Shown here one piece after another: positions 26,361-36,813 of a DNA stretch of 64,000 nucleotides. Both the position numbers and the translations under genes were made by a program. The stretch comes from Psychrobacter sp. Cmf 22.2 (GTDB taxonomy: Bacteria; Pseudomonadota; Gammaproteobacteria; Pseudomonadales; Moraxellaceae), in NCBI RefSeq assembly GCF_001921745.1, contig NZ_MRYA01000001.1:310001-374000 (forward strand). The letters are read 5' to 3'. Under the pieces are notes generated by a model. It was given only the letters and a program-made list of their open reading frames with translations. It was not told the origin of the DNA and searched no databases. Each line of letters opens with the position of its first letter. Positions within the stretch are counted from its first letter, which is position 1.

Positions 26361-28060
26361 AAATTACTCGCCAAGCTTATGCAGATATGTATGGTCCAAC
26401 GACCGGCGATAGAATTCGTTTAGGCGATACTGAGCTGTGGATCGAGATAGAAAAAGACTACACGCATTATGGCGAAGAAGTCATGTTCGGTGGTGGCAAG
26501 GTGATTCGTGATGGTATGGGTCAAAGTCAGCGCTGCGACGATGCTGTGATGGATACTGTCATTACCAATGCTATCATTATCGACTGGTGGGGTATCGTGA
26601 AAGCCGATGTGGGTCTAAAAAATGGCCGCATCGCTGCTATCGGAAAAGCCGGTAACCCTGATACCCAGCCTGATGTCGATATCGTCATTGGCCCTGGTAC
26701 CGAAATCATCGCTGGTGAAGGTCAAATTTTGACAGCAGGTGCGGTCGATACTCATGTGCATTATATTTGTCCGCAACAGGTGGACGAAGCATTAATGAGT
26801 GGCTTGACGACTATGATTGGCGGCGGTACGGGACCAGCGACTGGCTCAATCGCGACCACTCATACTCCAGGTCCTTGGCATTTGGGCAAAATGATGCAGG
26901 CCGTGGATGACTTGCCCATTAATATTGGTTTTCTTGGTAAAGGTAGTGCCAGTACTCCTGAAGCGCTGGTGCAACAAGTAGAAGCGGGCGCAATGAGTCT
27001 AAAAATCCATGAAGATTGGGGCGCGACTCCAGCCTCTATAAGCAATGCCTTAGATGTGGCCGATCGCTACGATATACAGATTGCTATTCATGCCGATAGC
27101 TTAAATGAGTCAGGCTTTGTAGAAGATACGGTAGCGGCATTTAAAGATCGCTGTATTCATACCTACCATTCTGAAGGCGCTGGTGGTGGTCATGCGCCCG
27201 ATATTATCGTCGCTTGTAGCCTGCCCAACGTCTTACCATCATCTACCAATCCGACACGCCCTTATACGATTAATACCGTTGATGAGCATCTCGATATGTT
27301 GATGGAGTGCCATAATCTAGACCCAAGTATCCCAGAAGACGTCGCCTTTGCCGATTCGCGTATCCGCCGCGAGACTATTGCTGCCGAAGACATTCTCCAT
27401 GATATGGGTGTGATTTCGATGATTTCATCTGACTCACAAGCGATGGGCCGTATTGGTGAAGTGGTGTGCCGTACTTGGCAAACTGCGCACAAAATGCGTC
27501 TACAACGTGGCCTGTTACCAGAAGATAAAGAACGCGGGACGGATAACTTCCGTGTGAAGCGCTACATTGCCAAATACACTATTAATCCAGCAATCACTCA
27601 CGGCGTTGGTCATGAAGTTGGTTCTATCGAAGTGGATAAGCTGGCGGATTTGGTATTGTGGAAGCCGGGCTTTTTTGGGGTTAAGCCATCAATTATCCTC
27701 AAAGGTGGCATGATAGCAGGTGCTGCGATGGGTGATCCTAATGCGGCTATTTCTACGCCGCAACCTGTGCATTATCGCCGTATGTTTGGTGCGCTTGGTC
27801 GTGCCGCTGCCGCAACACGAATTACTTTTGTCAGTCAAGCGGCTATGAATACGGGACTAGAAGAAAAGCTTGGTCTAAAGAGTAGACTGGTTGCGTGTAA
27901 AAATGTCCGCCAAATGCGTAAGAGCGATATGAAGCTTAATGACGCTTGTCCAGAGTTGACAGTGGATCCACAAACCTATGAAGTTCGTGCAGATGGCGAG
28001 TTACTGACTTGTGAGCCATTGTCTGAATTACCATTAGCCCAACGTTATCATTTGTTTTAG
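26357..28060 (+). CDS. ureC: Urease alpha (catalytic) subunit
   Basis: A 567-residue catalytic subunit of normal length. Nickel ligands and active-site residues are all present: HVH in [12 protein letters not shown], the lysine to be carbamylated in [12 protein letters not shown], His in AIHADSLNE and [15 protein letters not shown], the flap histidine in [20 protein letters not shown], and Asp in [13 protein letters not shown]. It holds the di-nickel centre that hydrolyses urea. No unusual insertions are seen. Confidence 0.98.
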   Translation: MKITRQAYADMYGPTTGDRIRLGDTELWIEIEKDYTHYGEEVMFGGGKVIRDGMGQSQRCDDAVMDTVITNAIIIDWWGIVKADVGLKNGRIAAIGKAGNPDTQPDVDIVIGPGTEIIAGEGQILTAGAVDTHVHYICPQQVDEALMSGLTTMIGGGTGPATGSIATTHTPGPWHLGKMMQAVDDLPINIGFLGKGSASTPEALVQQVEAGAMSLKIHEDWGATPASISNALDVADRYDIQIAIHADSLNESGFVEDTVAAFKDRCIHTYHSEGAGGGHAPDIIVACSLPNVLPSSTNPTRPYTINTVDEHLDMLMECHNLDPSIPEDVAFADSRIRRETIAAEDILHDMGVISMISSDSQAMGRIGEVVCRTWQTAHKMRLQRGLLPEDKERGTDNFRVKRYIAKYTINPAITHGVGHEVGSIEVDKLADLVLWKPGFFGVKPSIILKGGMIAGAAMGDPNAAISTPQPVHYRRMFGALGRAAAATRITFVSQAAMNTGLEEKLGLKSRLVACKNVRQMRKSDMKLNDACPELTVDPQTYEVRADGELLTCEPLSELPLAQRYHLF

Positions 28061-28081
28061 AGCGCTTGTAAGGATATTAAT

Positions 28082-28660
28082 ATGCTTGAATTAATAAAAA
28101 GAATCGACGGCAGCACTCAGGCCGATGTACACGACACCCTGACGCTACCTTATGAGCTACGCATACGTGGCCGGTTAAAGGCGGTGACTGATAGCGGCCT
28201 TGATGTTGGTTTGTTCCTTGATCGTGGTCCGGTACTGCGTCATGGTGATTTACTACAAGCGAGTAGCGGCGAGATCATCCAAGTATGCGCCGCTGATGAG
28301 CCAGTCACTACCGCTTATGTTGAGGGCGGCTTAGCGCTGGGACGGCTAAGTTATCATTTGGGTAATCGTCATGTATCGCTCGCCCTTGGTAGCGACGAAG
28401 ATGGGCGTCATTGGGTGCGGTTCCCGCCAGATCACGTGTTAGAAGAATTGGCAGTTCTGCTAGGAGCAACCTTGAGCCATCATCAAGCGCCATTTGATCC
28501 AGAGTCTGGGGCTTATGCGCAAGCTGGCCGTGAACACTCTCATTCCCATGAACATGCACACGCCCATTCTCATGCCCACGAACACGCGCATGACCACTCT
28601 CACGAACACAATCATGCCCATGGACATTCCCATCATGACGACCATAACCATGCACACTGA
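28082..28660 (+). CDS. ureE: Urease nickel metallochaperone UreE
   Basis: A 192-residue UreE. The N-terminal peptide-binding part and the central metal domain (GRLSYHLGNRHVSLAL, with the conserved GNRH) are followed by a tail from about residue 150 in which most positions are His, alternating with Ala, Ser, Glu and Asp. The tail should bind several nickel ions for storage or delivery to UreG. The ureF start lies inside this His-rich coding region in another frame, so the two genes overlap by about 26 bp. Confidence 0.95.
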   Translation: MLELIKRIDGSTQADVHDTLTLPYELRIRGRLKAVTDSGLDVGLFLDRGPVLRHGDLLQASSGEIIQVCAADEPVTTAYVEGGLALGRLSYHLGNRHVSLALGSDEDGRHWVRFPPDHVLEELAVLLGATLSHHQAPFDPESGAYAQAGREHSHSHEHAHAHSHAHEHAHDHSHEHNHAHGHSHHDDHNHAH

Positions 28661-29357
28661 CGTACAGCCAAACGCAACCAGCGATTTGGCGCTGCTGGGA
28701 CTGATGCAACTGATTAGCCCTGCATTGCCAATCGGTGCATTTGCTTGGTCGCAAGGCCTAGAGAGTGCATTTGAGCTTGGCTGGGTATGTAATGAGACTG
28801 AGCTTGGCGAGTGGTTAGAGGGCGTACTTGACGATGGCTTGTCTCGCTGCGAATTGCCAGTGCTGGCACGCTTGCAAACCTGCTGGGAGAATGGGGATAG
28901 TGAAGGTCTTACCTTTTGGAATGATTGGATACATGCCAACCGTGAGACTGCTGAGCTGAGCGACGAAGACATACGTTTGGGACAAGCACTGATGCGCTTG
29001 CTCAACAGTTTAGAGTTGCAGCCGCAGACAGCCTTAGGTCATGCCAAGCTACCAGAAGAGCCCGGTTATGTGACGGTTTTTGCTTGGACGGCCCATCAAC
29101 GCCACGTGCCGATACGCCAAAGTCTACTCGGCTTTGCTTGGGGCTGGCTGGAAAACCAACTAGCAGTCGCCTGTAAAGCGATGCCCCTTGGTCATACTGC
29201 CGCGCAGCGTTTAAACGAGCAACTACGCCCGCAACTGGTCGCTGCTGTCGATACTGCGCTGGCTTTAACCGATGAGCAGTTGGGTCCGATTTTACCGGGC
29301 TTAGCACTCGGTAGTGCCCAACATGAAACCCAATATTCTAGATTATTCAGAAGCTAA
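28635..29357 (+). CDS. ureF: Urease accessory protein UreF
   Basis: A 240-residue UreF, part of the UreD-UreF-UreG complex that activates urease. Diagnostic segments are QLISPALPIGAFAWSQGLES near the start and SLLGFAWGWLENQLAVACKAMPLG in the second half, ending QYSRLFRS. The chosen ATG lies within the end of ureE; two other ATGs (28620, 28650) are near, and none has a strong ribosome binding site, so translation is probably coupled to ureE. Confidence 0.9.
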   Translation: MTTITMHTDVQPNATSDLALLGLMQLISPALPIGAFAWSQGLESAFELGWVCNETELGEWLEGVLDDGLSRCELPVLARLQTCWENGDSEGLTFWNDWIHANRETAELSDEDIRLGQALMRLLNSLELQPQTALGHAKLPEEPGYVTVFAWTAHQRHVPIRQSLLGFAWGWLENQLAVACKAMPLGHTAAQRLNEQLRPQLVAAVDTALALTDEQLGPILPGLALGSAQHETQYSRLFRS

Positions 29358-29461
29358 TTGTTTTTATTTTGCAACCATTTCTATTTTACGATCGCTTTAA
29401 TTTTATAACAACTTCGTTTTTTATGATCGCTTTGACTAACAATATATAAGGAAAGATAGCC

Positions 29462-30100
29462 ATGAAACATTGTTTACGAGTAGGGGTCGGTGGGCCAGTT
29501 GGTTCTGGCAAAACGGCCTTATTACGCCAGTTATGTAGTGCTTTAAAAGATCACTATGACATCGCTGTGGTCACCAACGACATCTACACCCGTGAAGATG
29601 CTGATTTTTTACTTAAGCACGACGCCTTGCCGGCTGACCGTATTCTCGGCGTAGAAACAGGCGGCTGTCCGCACACGGCTATCCGCGAAGATGCTTCTAT
29701 GAATCTTGCTGCGATTGATGATTTGCAAACGCGTCATCCTAATCTAGAGCTGGTGTTGGTAGAGTCTGGTGGCGATAATTTAGCCGCGACCTTTAGCCCA
29801 GAGCTGTCTGATTTAACTTTATACGTCATCGATGTCGCTGCTGGTGACAAAATCCCTCGTAAAGGTGGCCCAGGGATTACCAAATCAGATTTATTGATTA
29901 TCAATAAAATTGACATCGCTGAATATGTACATGCCTCCCTAGATGTGATGGAACGTGACTCGAAAAAGATGCGCGGCGAGCGTCCTTTTATATTTACTAA
30001 CTTATACGACGGTGTGGGCGTAGAAGAAATCATTAGCTTTATTTTAAAGCAGGGCATGTTACCTGAGCGTCGTCCTGGAAAGCTAAGCGCTGATGCTTAA
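29462..30100 (+). CDS. ureG: Urease accessory GTPase UreG
   Basis: A 212-residue SIMIBI GTPase that powers nickel delivery. P-loop [11 protein letters not shown] is near residues 11-21; the metal-binding Cys-Pro-His motif is in [14 protein letters not shown] (about 65-78); [15 protein letters not shown] and NKIDIA (guanine specificity) are present. Good ribosome binding site (AAGGAAA). A 104-base gap separates it from ureF, with short near-repeats (ACGATCGCTTTAA, ATGATCGCTTTGA) but no gene. Confidence 0.97.
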   Translation: MKHCLRVGVGGPVGSGKTALLRQLCSALKDHYDIAVVTNDIYTREDADFLLKHDALPADRILGVETGGCPHTAIREDASMNLAAIDDLQTRHPNLELVLVESGGDNLAATFSPELSDLTLYVIDVAAGDKIPRKGGPGITKSDLLIINKIDIAEYVHASLDVMERDSKKMRGERPFIFTNLYDGVGVEEIISFILKQGMLPERRPGKLSADA

Positions 30101-30195
30101 CTATCAGTGCTTAAACGCTTTTATAGTACAAGTAAGATATAAAAAACAGTTGTATACCAGTTAACAATAAACAAAAAGAACAGAGGGAGAACACC

Positions 30196-30795
30196 ATGAA
30201 TAAAATGACCAAGTTGCCAGCGGTGAAACTATTAATGACCATTGGGCTGATGCTGACGGCCACTTTAGCCGTTGCCCACCCTGGCCATGGTGAACATGTG
30301 AGCAATGGTTTTCTTAGCGGTTTATTACATCCATTGATGGGTCTGGACCACTTATTAGCCATGGGTGCGATTGGTTTTTGGAGTATCCGTCAAAATACCA
30401 CGATGAAACGTGGCACGCCTTTGTTTGTGGTTGGTGGCATGATAGCGGGCGCAGGCCTTGCTTGGGCTGGTGTCAGTCTGGCTGGGATAGAGACAGGCAT
30501 TGCCATGTCAGTATTGCTAGTCGGTGTACTAATTGCGACGCTCGCAAAACTGCCGACGGCTGTTGGCGGCAGTTTGGTTGCGTTGTTTATGGTCGCCCAC
30601 GGTTATGCTCACGGCACTGAGATGACCCAAGGCTCAAGCTTGCTGCTTTATATGGCAGGCTTTGTGGTCGCAACTTTAGCGATTACCTTTGTGGGTCGCG
30701 GTTTAGGCACAGCGATGCTCAAAGCCGATAACCGTATTACTCGTGCATTAGGCGGCGTGGTTGCTGTCATTGGTGGAGTATTGGCTGCTGGCTAA
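30196..30795 (+). CDS. ureJ: HupE/UreJ family nickel transport protein
   Basis: A 199-residue membrane protein with a cleavable signal sequence (ending AVAH near residue 27) and about six membrane segments. The HPGHGEH stretch after the signal and LHPLMGLDHLLAMGAIGFW are the HupE/UreJ hallmarks; these proteins are thought to bring nickel to urease or hydrogenase. Its place right after ureG supports nickel supply for urease. Ended by the terminator at 30863-30893. Confidence 0.9.
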   Translation: MNKMTKLPAVKLLMTIGLMLTATLAVAHPGHGEHVSNGFLSGLLHPLMGLDHLLAMGAIGFWSIRQNTTMKRGTPLFVVGGMIAGAGLAWAGVSLAGIETGIAMSVLLVGVLIATLAKLPTAVGGSLVALFMVAHGYAHGTEMTQGSSLLLYMAGFVVATLAITFVGRGLGTAMLKADNRITRALGGVVAVIGGVLAAG

Positions 30796-30862
30796 TCGCT
30801 ACTAGCTGATCTTCACTAGCTAGTCTCTACTAGTGCTGCAACCCAGTTATCATGATAAATCT

Positions 30863-30893
30863 AAAAAGCCGCACAGATTTCTTGCGGCTTTTT
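30863..30893 (+). terminator. Terminator of the urease cluster
   Basis: Stem AAAAAGCCGCA / TGCGGCTTTTT around CAGATTTCT. Confidence 0.88.
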
Positions 30894-31001
30894 GAGTTTA
30901 AGTATCTGATTTTACGCCGACACTAGCTTTTAGTGGCATACGATACTGCTTTTTTAAACTGAGATTCATATAAAAACACATATCAAATAGGGAATACCGA
31001 T

Positions 31002-32279
31002 ATGAACGACACTACTAATGACACTATCATAAAAGTATCAAGAAACACGGACATTGCCCCGCAAAACTCACTTTCTACCCAAACTGTCGCGTTTTCGCAT
31101 TACAACTATATCTCAGCACAACTGCCTGTGAATATTACTACTGGCGCTTTGGTCGCGAACGATATAAAAGTGCAGGCCGCACAATGCCTAAAAAACATCA
31201 AAACTATTGTAGAAAGCATCGATCATGATATGAATGATGTGATTAAAATTAATATATTTTTAAAAAATATCGCTGACATTAAAGACATAGATACGATTTA
31301 TCCAGCATTTTTCCAAGGTTATCTGCCGACACGGACAGTCATAGCAGTTGCAGAATTGCCAATAGATAATGCCTTAGTACAAATGGATGCTGTCATATCA
31401 AATGGAGAAGGCACGTATCCGCAAGCGCCAGTTGAGCTGGTAAAGGTACCAAGAAACAATGAAAATGTTCCAAAGGATTCAGTATCTCCGCATACCATTG
31501 CTTTTTCACATTACAATAATATCTCAGCGCAATTACCTGTTGATATTGAAACTGGTGAGCTGGTCGCTGGTGGTGTCAAAGAGCAGACACAGCAATGTCT
31601 ACAAAATATTGAAGCGATTTTAGATAGTATTGATGTTCCTCTTCAAGAAATTGTCAAAGTAAATATCTTTTTAAAAGACGTGGCCGATGTAGACGCAGTA
31701 AATGATGTTTATAAAACATTTTTTCCAGAGACAACCAGTACTGGTGATCCTGCCTACTTACCTGCCTTGACGATAGTTATAGCGTCAGATTTGCAGCTAG
31801 ATGCCTTGGTGCAGGTTGATGCAATCGTGTCTCATGGAGACGGCACACCGCCCCAAGCCACGGAAGATAAACATGGTATCACTATTAAAGCGAATAACAC
31901 TGATAAAGCACCAAAGAGCCCGCTATCAACGCAAACGGTGGCATTCTCTCATTACAACCATCTCTCAGGTCAATTACCTATCAATCCTGAAACCGGCAAA
32001 CTAATTGACGGTGACATAAAGGCGCAGACCAAGCAATGTTTAGAAAATATCAAAGCCATTGTAGAAAGTACCGCTCATGTGATGGATGATGTGGTAAAAA
32101 TGACCATTCAACTCAACAATATCAAGGATATCGATACGGTTAATGAGGTATACAAAACCTTTTTTGACAACGACTTGCCAGCTAGGACGGTGATTGGCGT
32201 CGCTGCTATTCCGATGGACGCATTGATACAGATTGATACTGTTGTATCCAACGCTGAAGGTACGCCACCAGCGTCATAA
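31002..32279 (+). CDS. Tandem triple RidA (YjgF/UK114) domain fusion protein
   Basis: A 425-residue cytoplasmic protein made of three successive RidA-like domains, about residues 9-138, 145-280 and 293-420. Each has the same series: VAFSHYN-x-[IL]S-[AG]QLP, QCL-x-NI, the [IM]xFLK/IQL strand, YxxFF and a C-terminal strand ending in VSN/H-x-[ED]GT. Single-domain RidA proteins form trimers with active sites between subunits and hydrolyse reactive enamines and imines. The catalytic arginine of RidA corresponds to Arg111 and Arg395 in domains 1 and 3, but the middle domain has Leu256 there (LPALTIV). The GPYS-type tyrosine motif of RidA is not visible. One polypeptide may fold as a pseudo-trimer. 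Substrate unknown; stand-alone gene. Confidence 0.85.
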   Translation: MNDTTNDTIIKVSRNTDIAPQNSLSTQTVAFSHYNYISAQLPVNITTGALVANDIKVQAAQCLKNIKTIVESIDHDMNDVIKINIFLKNIADIKDIDTIYPAFFQGYLPTRTVIAVAELPIDNALVQMDAVISNGEGTYPQAPVELVKVPRNNENVPKDSVSPHTIAFSHYNNISAQLPVDIETGELVAGGVKEQTQQCLQNIEAILDSIDVPLQEIVKVNIFLKDVADVDAVNDVYKTFFPETTSTGDPAYLPALTIVIASDLQLDALVQVDAIVSHGDGTPPQATEDKHGITIKANNTDKAPKSPLSTQTVAFSHYNHLSGQLPINPETGKLIDGDIKAQTKQCLENIKAIVESTAHVMDDVVKMTIQLNNIKDIDTVNEVYKTFFDNDLPARTVIGVAAIPMDALIQIDTVVSNAEGTPPAS

Positions 32280-32330
32280 TGGTAGCGAGTATTACCATTA
32301 TTATTTAGTAGACGTTAGATTTCTTAATAA

Positions 32331-32367
32331 AAAAGTGCCAGTCATTTCAATAACTGGCACTTTTTTT
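32331..32367 (+). terminator. Terminator after triple-Rid gene
   Basis: Stem AAAAGTGCCAGT / ACTGGCACTTTT with a CATTTCAATA loop and following T-run; the A-run on the left means it could work on both strands, serving the convergent MliC gene too. Confidence 0.9.
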
Positions 32368-32468
32368 AGATCTTCCTAACAATAGGAAGAAAGTTTACTT
32401 AGAAAAAACGTTAATTAAAAGGGGTGCTATTTAAAAAAGGAACTGTTTAAAAAGAGACAGTGTGGCTT

Positions 32469-32846
32469 TTATAGTTGGCAAGTAATGCTGTATTTACGAT
32501 CGTTTACTGAGCGGATACTCAGAACGCCGCGATTGGCTTTGGTATGCCACTCATAGCTGGCTTTAGAGCTTGATTCTTTAATGTAGCGCGCACCAGAGCC
32601 CGATACTGCTCGTTTAAGACTTACTCTTTGATTTTTTGTACCAAGTTTGGGCAGCGTCAAGCTTAAATTAGCCACTTTACCATTCGCTGAATAAATAGCA
32701 GTCACTTTACTATTATCTTCACAGCTAAAAGCATAAGATTTTTGTATTTGAGGTTTATGTCCACTATGAGCGTTGTTTATTGGTGCATTAGTCGCACATG
32801 CTGCTAATAATAAAATAGTAGGGGTTACAACCAGTAATTTTTTCAT
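32469..32846 (-). CDS. MliC family C-type lysozyme inhibitor lipoprotein
   Basis: A 125-residue lipoprotein (lipobox LAACA, Cys about residue 17). Residues 40-125 form an MliC domain: FSCED at the start, the inhibitory loop SGSGARYI, then YEWHTKANRGVLS and the final ITCQL with a paired cysteine. MliC proteins at the outer membrane block host C-type lysozyme by inserting the Ser-Gly-Ala-Arg loop into its active site. Single gene. Confidence 0.85.
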   Translation of the reverse strand: MKKLLVVTPTILLLAACATNAPINNAHSGHKPQIQKSYAFSCEDNSKVTAIYSANGKVANLSLTLPKLGTKNQRVSLKRAVSGSGARYIKESSSKASYEWHTKANRGVLSIRSVNDRKYSITCQL

Positions 32847-32948
32847 GATATTCCTCGATAGTGCTAGTAGCTGATAAGAGTAGCAATGCGAGGCGTATCT
32901 TACAATATGTGGCGGCTATTTTATCAGTCGCTATTATTATTTAGCGCA

Positions 32949-33722
32949 TCAATTATTGGGTGCATTAATATCTGCCGCTACCACGTTATCAGTTTGACGC
33001 GCCGCCATCCGATCATTGGCTTCTTGCACCGCTTTTTCGACCAGTGCATAGTCAGAGTGGCGTACATCTTGGCCGCTAATATAGTTAATGACCAGCTCGG
33101 CGATATTTTGTGCATGATCACCAATCCGCTCAAGCGCGCGCAACACCCACACGATATTGATGACCTTGGAGACGTGGCGCGCGTCCTCCATGATATAAGT
33201 CATCAAGGCACGAATCGCCGACTGATACTCCTCATTGACCACATCATCATTGCGCATTACCTCAAACGCCTGCTCAGCATTGGACTGACTAAAAGCCTCT
33301 AGCGCATTGTGCAGCATCAGACGTACTTGATTGCTCAGATGCTGCACTTCGGCATAGCCATACGCTGATTTGCCTTGGGCGGCGAGCTTATTGGCCATTT
33401 TGGCGATTTTGACCGCTTCATCACCGATGCGCTCCAGATCCACCACGCCTTTACTGATGGACATCACCAAACGCAAGTCACCGGCCGCAGGCTGGCGCTT
33501 GGCGACCAATAATAAGATATGCTCATCGAGCTCGACTTCCTGCCGATTGATATCAAAATCCATCTCGATGACTTCTTGCGCCAGTGTGTCATCCTTGTCA
33601 ATAAGTGCGTGAATGGCTTTGGCAACTTGGCTGGCTGCATGGTCGCCCATCACCAAAAACAGACGAATGGCTTCATCCAAATCTTGATCAAAACTTTTGG
33701 AGATATGCTTGTCACTTTGCAT
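32949..33722 (-). CDS. phoU: Phosphate signalling protein PhoU
   Basis: A 257-residue PhoU, two repeated three-helix bundles. Metal-binding helices read DLERIGDEAVKIAK in the first half and ALERIGDHAQNIAEL in the second. PhoU links the Pst transporter to the PhoR sensor and restrains phosphate uptake and the Pho regulon. It is the last gene of pstSCAB-phoU, about 100 bp after pstB. The ribosome binding site AGGGAA precedes its ATG. Confidence 0.95.
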   Translation of the reverse strand: MQSDKHISKSFDQDLDEAIRLFLVMGDHAASQVAKAIHALIDKDDTLAQEVIEMDFDINRQEVELDEHILLLVAKRQPAAGDLRLVMSISKGVVDLERIGDEAVKIAKMANKLAAQGKSAYGYAEVQHLSNQVRLMLHNALEAFSQSNAEQAFEVMRNDDVVNEEYQSAIRALMTYIMEDARHVSKVINIVWVLRALERIGDHAQNIAELVINYISGQDVRHSDYALVEKAVQEANDRMAARQTDNVVAADINAPNN

Positions 33723-33820
33723 AAGAGGTATTCCCTGAATATCTGTATATTAACGGCGTGCTGCTAGCATAGCTGTATTGTTGTTATTAAAAATTAACGA
33801 TAGTTTTAATCTGTACAGCG

Positions 33821-34741
33821 TTAGCCATAACGACCCGTAATGTAGTCTTCCGTGGCTTTTTGCGTAGGCGTGGTAAATATCTGATCGGTCTCGCCCATCT
33901 CAACCATATCGCCCAGATACATATAGACCGTGTAGTCTGACACTCGCGCCGCCTGCTGCATGTTGTGAGTGACGATGGCGATGGTATAGTCGTTTTTTAA
34001 ATCCTCAATCAAATCCTCGATGGCGCCTGTCGAGATTGGGTCAAGCGCCGAAGTTGGCTCATCGAGCAGTAGCACTTCAGGCTTGGTAGCGACACTACGA
34101 GCGATGCACAGACGCTGCTGCTGCCCGCCTGATAGCGACAAACCTGAGGCTTTGAGCTTGTCTTTTACCTCCGGCCATAGTGCCGATTTTTTTAGCGCCC
34201 ATTCCACCCGATGGTCCAGCTCAGCTTTGCTTAGTCTTTCATAAAGACGCACACCAAAGGCGACATTGTCATAGATAGACATCGGAAACGGCGTCGGCTT
34301 TTGAAATACCATACCGACCTGCGCACGTAGCAGGTTGACATCGATGTCTTTGCCCAGGATATTTTTGCCATCGAGGTTGATACTGCCTTCTGCACGCATG
34401 CCAGGATATAAATCATACATACGGTTAAAGGTACGTAGCAGGGTTGACTTGCCGCAGCCGGATGGCCCGATAAAAGCAGTCACTTTTTTATCAGGAATGT
34501 CGATATTGATGTTTTTAAGTGCCTGAAAATCCCCGTAATAAAAGCTTAAATCACGAATTTGCATCTTCGCTGCTGGCATGTCTTTGGGAATATCATGCTG
34601 TGTTTGCTTGGTTAAGTTTGCCGCATCTGGCTGCGACAGTTGCGTGGTCGTCGCCATCGGTCTGTTTAATAAGCTGGCTGTGCTCGTATCAAAGTTGTTG
34701 CTATCTGCTGTGCTACGCGTTTTGCTGATGACGTCATTCAT
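33821..34741 (-). CDS. pstB: Phosphate ABC transporter ATPase PstB
   Basis: A 306-residue ABC ATPase. Walker [10 protein letters not shown], signature [16 protein letters not shown] and Walker [14 protein letters not shown] are intact, with the PstB-typical [21 protein letters not shown]. About 55 extra residues precede the usual start. ATG at 34741 is chosen, with TTGGA upstream; an in-frame TTG four codons earlier is possible. It energises phosphate import through PstCA. Confidence 0.95.
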   Translation of the reverse strand: MNDVISKTRSTADSNNFDTSTASLLNRPMATTTQLSQPDAANLTKQTQHDIPKDMPAAKMQIRDLSFYYGDFQALKNINIDIPDKKVTAFIGPSGCGKSTLLRTFNRMYDLYPGMRAEGSINLDGKNILGKDIDVNLLRAQVGMVFQKPTPFPMSIYDNVAFGVRLYERLSKAELDHRVEWALKKSALWPEVKDKLKASGLSLSGGQQQRLCIARSVATKPEVLLLDEPTSALDPISTGAIEDLIEDLKNDYTIAIVTHNMQQAARVSDYTVYMYLGDMVEMGETDQIFTTPTQKATEDYITGRYG

Positions 34742-34830
34742 AATGTTATCCAACCTAGCTTGATGAATATAAATTTAAGTAACTGCTATATATAAAGTGA
34801 TTTGGCGGTAGGCGTTATCTACTCTGGCTA

Positions 34831-35748
34831 CTATTTGCTGGAGCTGCGACCACCGATAAACCTTGCCAATACATTTAGTACCAATACCGAAGCAGTAATC
34901 AGCAATGCAGCGGCCCATGCAAGTGTATGCCAATTATCATAAGGACTCATGGCAAACTGATAAATAGTGTTCGGCAAGTTGGCAATCGGCTCGCCCATAT
35001 CGGTACTAAAGTATTGATTATTCAATGCTGTAAATAGCAATGGCGCGGTCTCACCAGTGATTCTGGCAAAGGCCAACAGCACACCAGTGGTCAGCCCCGC
35101 TCGAGCCGCCTTAATCGTCACTTGCGTGACCATCTTCCACTTCGGCGTGCCCAGTGCATAGGCCGCTTCACGAATGCTATTGGGTACCAGATTGAGCATG
35201 TTTTCTGTCGTGCGTACCACCACTGGCACCACAATCAGTGCCAATGCTAATGCGCCTGCCCACCCAGAGAAGCTTTGACCTTTAACCATCAAGGCATAAA
35301 TAAACAGACCAATGACAATCGAGGGGGCAGAGAGCAAAATGTCATTTAAAAAGCGCGTCACTTTGCCAAGCAGGCTGCCTTGCGCAAACTCAGACAAATA
35401 AATCCCTGTCATCAGGCCAATGGGCGCGCCGATAAACAATCCTGAAAACGCCAACATCACCGAGCCGACAATGGCGTTGCGTAGGCCGCCTTCGCTCATC
35501 GGCGGCGGAGTGTCGGCAGTAAAGATAGGCATTTGCACCATGCCCTGAAAGCCTTCGACAAACAGCGTCACCAGTATCCAAAACAGCCAAATCAAGCCAA
35601 ATACCATCGCCGATATGGCAAAACCCAAACCCAGCTTATTGGCCCAGCGCCGTTTGTTATAAAGACGCTTGTCGTAGCGGCTATCAAAGCCAGTCTGCGC
35701 AGGTAACGCTGAGTGCATCGCATTAGTAGGCATAAAACTCATTTCCAT
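34831..35748 (-). CDS. pstA: Phosphate ABC transporter permease PstA
   Basis: A 305-residue permease with about six membrane segments. The EAA-type loop reads REAAYALGTPKWKMVTQVTIKAARAGLTTG. An N-terminal cytoplasmic stretch of some 35 residues precedes the first helix. It lies about 55 bp after pstC and 90 bp before pstB. Alternative ATGs at codons 3 and 6 exist. Confidence 0.94.
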   Translation of the reverse strand: MEMSFMPTNAMHSALPAQTGFDSRYDKRLYNKRRWANKLGLGFAISAMVFGLIWLFWILVTLFVEGFQGMVQMPIFTADTPPPMSEGGLRNAIVGSVMLAFSGLFIGAPIGLMTGIYLSEFAQGSLLGKVTRFLNDILLSAPSIVIGLFIYALMVKGQSFSGWAGALALALIVVPVVVRTTENMLNLVPNSIREAAYALGTPKWKMVTQVTIKAARAGLTTGVLLAFARITGETAPLLFTALNNQYFSTDMGEPIANLPNTIYQFAMSPYDNWHTLAWAAALLITASVLVLNVLARFIGGRSSSK

Positions 35749-35803
35749 TTTTCAAGATTTTTTGTCAGCCTGTATATCGCTATCGTCTGTATGTCGTTAT
35801 GTA

Positions 35804-36757
35804 TTAGCGGTTGCCTGCTTTTTGATCCATACGCATCAGCATGAGCTTAGCCAGCGATAGCACAATAAAGGTGATGATAAATAGTATGAGGCCAAGGTGC
35901 AGCAGCGAGGCCAGATGTAGCTCACTAGAGGCTTCGGCAAACTCATTGGCCAGCGCTGAAGTAATGGTGACGCCAGAGGTAAACAGACTTGGACTGATAT
36001 TAAAGGCGTTACCAATAAGAAAGGTCACGGCCATGGTCTCGCCCAGCGCCCGACCCAGCCCCAAGATAACCCCACCGACCACACCTGCCTTGGTATAGGG
36101 CAAGATAATCTTAAACATCACTTCCCAAGTGGTCGCACCCATGCCATAAGCTGATTCTTTGAGCAGGTCTGGCACCACAGAGAAAACATCACGCATGGTG
36201 GCGGCGATAAAAGGAATAATCATAATGGCAAGTACCAAGGAGGCGGTAAACATACCCAATCCCATTGGCGCACCGGTAAACAGCTTACCAATGATAGGCA
36301 GTGGGCCGATATGCTCGATAAACCACGGCTGAATGTGATCGCCAAAGAAGGGCGCAAATACAAACAACCCCCACATACCGTAAATGATAGAGGGGATACC
36401 TGCCAGCAGCTCAATGGCGATGCCAAGGGGCTTTTTTAAAAAGTTTGGACACATCTCAGTCAAAAATATCGCAATGCCAAAGCTGACGGGTACAGCGATT
36501 AAAATGGCGATAAACGAAGTCACCAGCGTGCCATAAATAGGCGCCAGCGCACCATACTCATTGGCGACCGTATCCCAGTTATTACTGGTATAAAACCCCA
36601 GACCAAATGCTTGAATACTCGGCCAAGCGCCAATGATCAAAGAGAGCAAAATACCGCCCAATGATAGCAGCACGAGGATGGCAAACGCCTTGGTGGCATT
36701 GACAAATAGTGCATCGTAACGTTTTTGTTTTGCCAGTTGCGACCTTAAATCATTCAT
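35804..36757 (-). CDS. pstC: Phosphate ABC transporter permease PstC
   Basis: A 317-residue permease, the usual PstC length from the chosen ATG at 36757 (GAGA upstream); a GTG 21 codons earlier has no ribosome binding site. About six membrane helices; the EAA-type loop is [30 protein letters not shown], and [21 protein letters not shown] is typical. Forms the membrane channel with PstA. Confidence 0.93.
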   Translation of the reverse strand: MNDLRSQLAKQKRYDALFVNATKAFAILVLLSLGGILLSLIIGAWPSIQAFGLGFYTSNNWDTVANEYGALAPIYGTLVTSFIAILIAVPVSFGIAIFLTEMCPNFLKKPLGIAIELLAGIPSIIYGMWGLFVFAPFFGDHIQPWFIEHIGPLPIIGKLFTGAPMGLGMFTASLVLAIMIIPFIAATMRDVFSVVPDLLKESAYGMGATTWEVMFKIILPYTKAGVVGGVILGLGRALGETMAVTFLIGNAFNISPSLFTSGVTITSALANEFAEASSELHLASLLHLGLILFIITFIVLSLAKLMLMRMDQKAGNR

Positions 36758-36813
36758 AAGTGTCTCAGCATTAAATAATGTTAAATCAAAATCTTTAAAA
36801 GACTCATCAGGTC

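Noticed and set aside
28560..28660. CRISPR-like short repeats
   Set aside because: The repetition is codon repetition of the His-rich UreE tail; no CRISPR array with spacers was found in the window.
28308..29005. Minus-strand frames opposite ureE and ureF
   Set aside because: They are reverse readings of the His-rich tail and UreF; repetitive composition only.
32886..33302. Open frame opposite phoU
   Set aside because: Shadow of the conserved phoU gene; no family resemblance.
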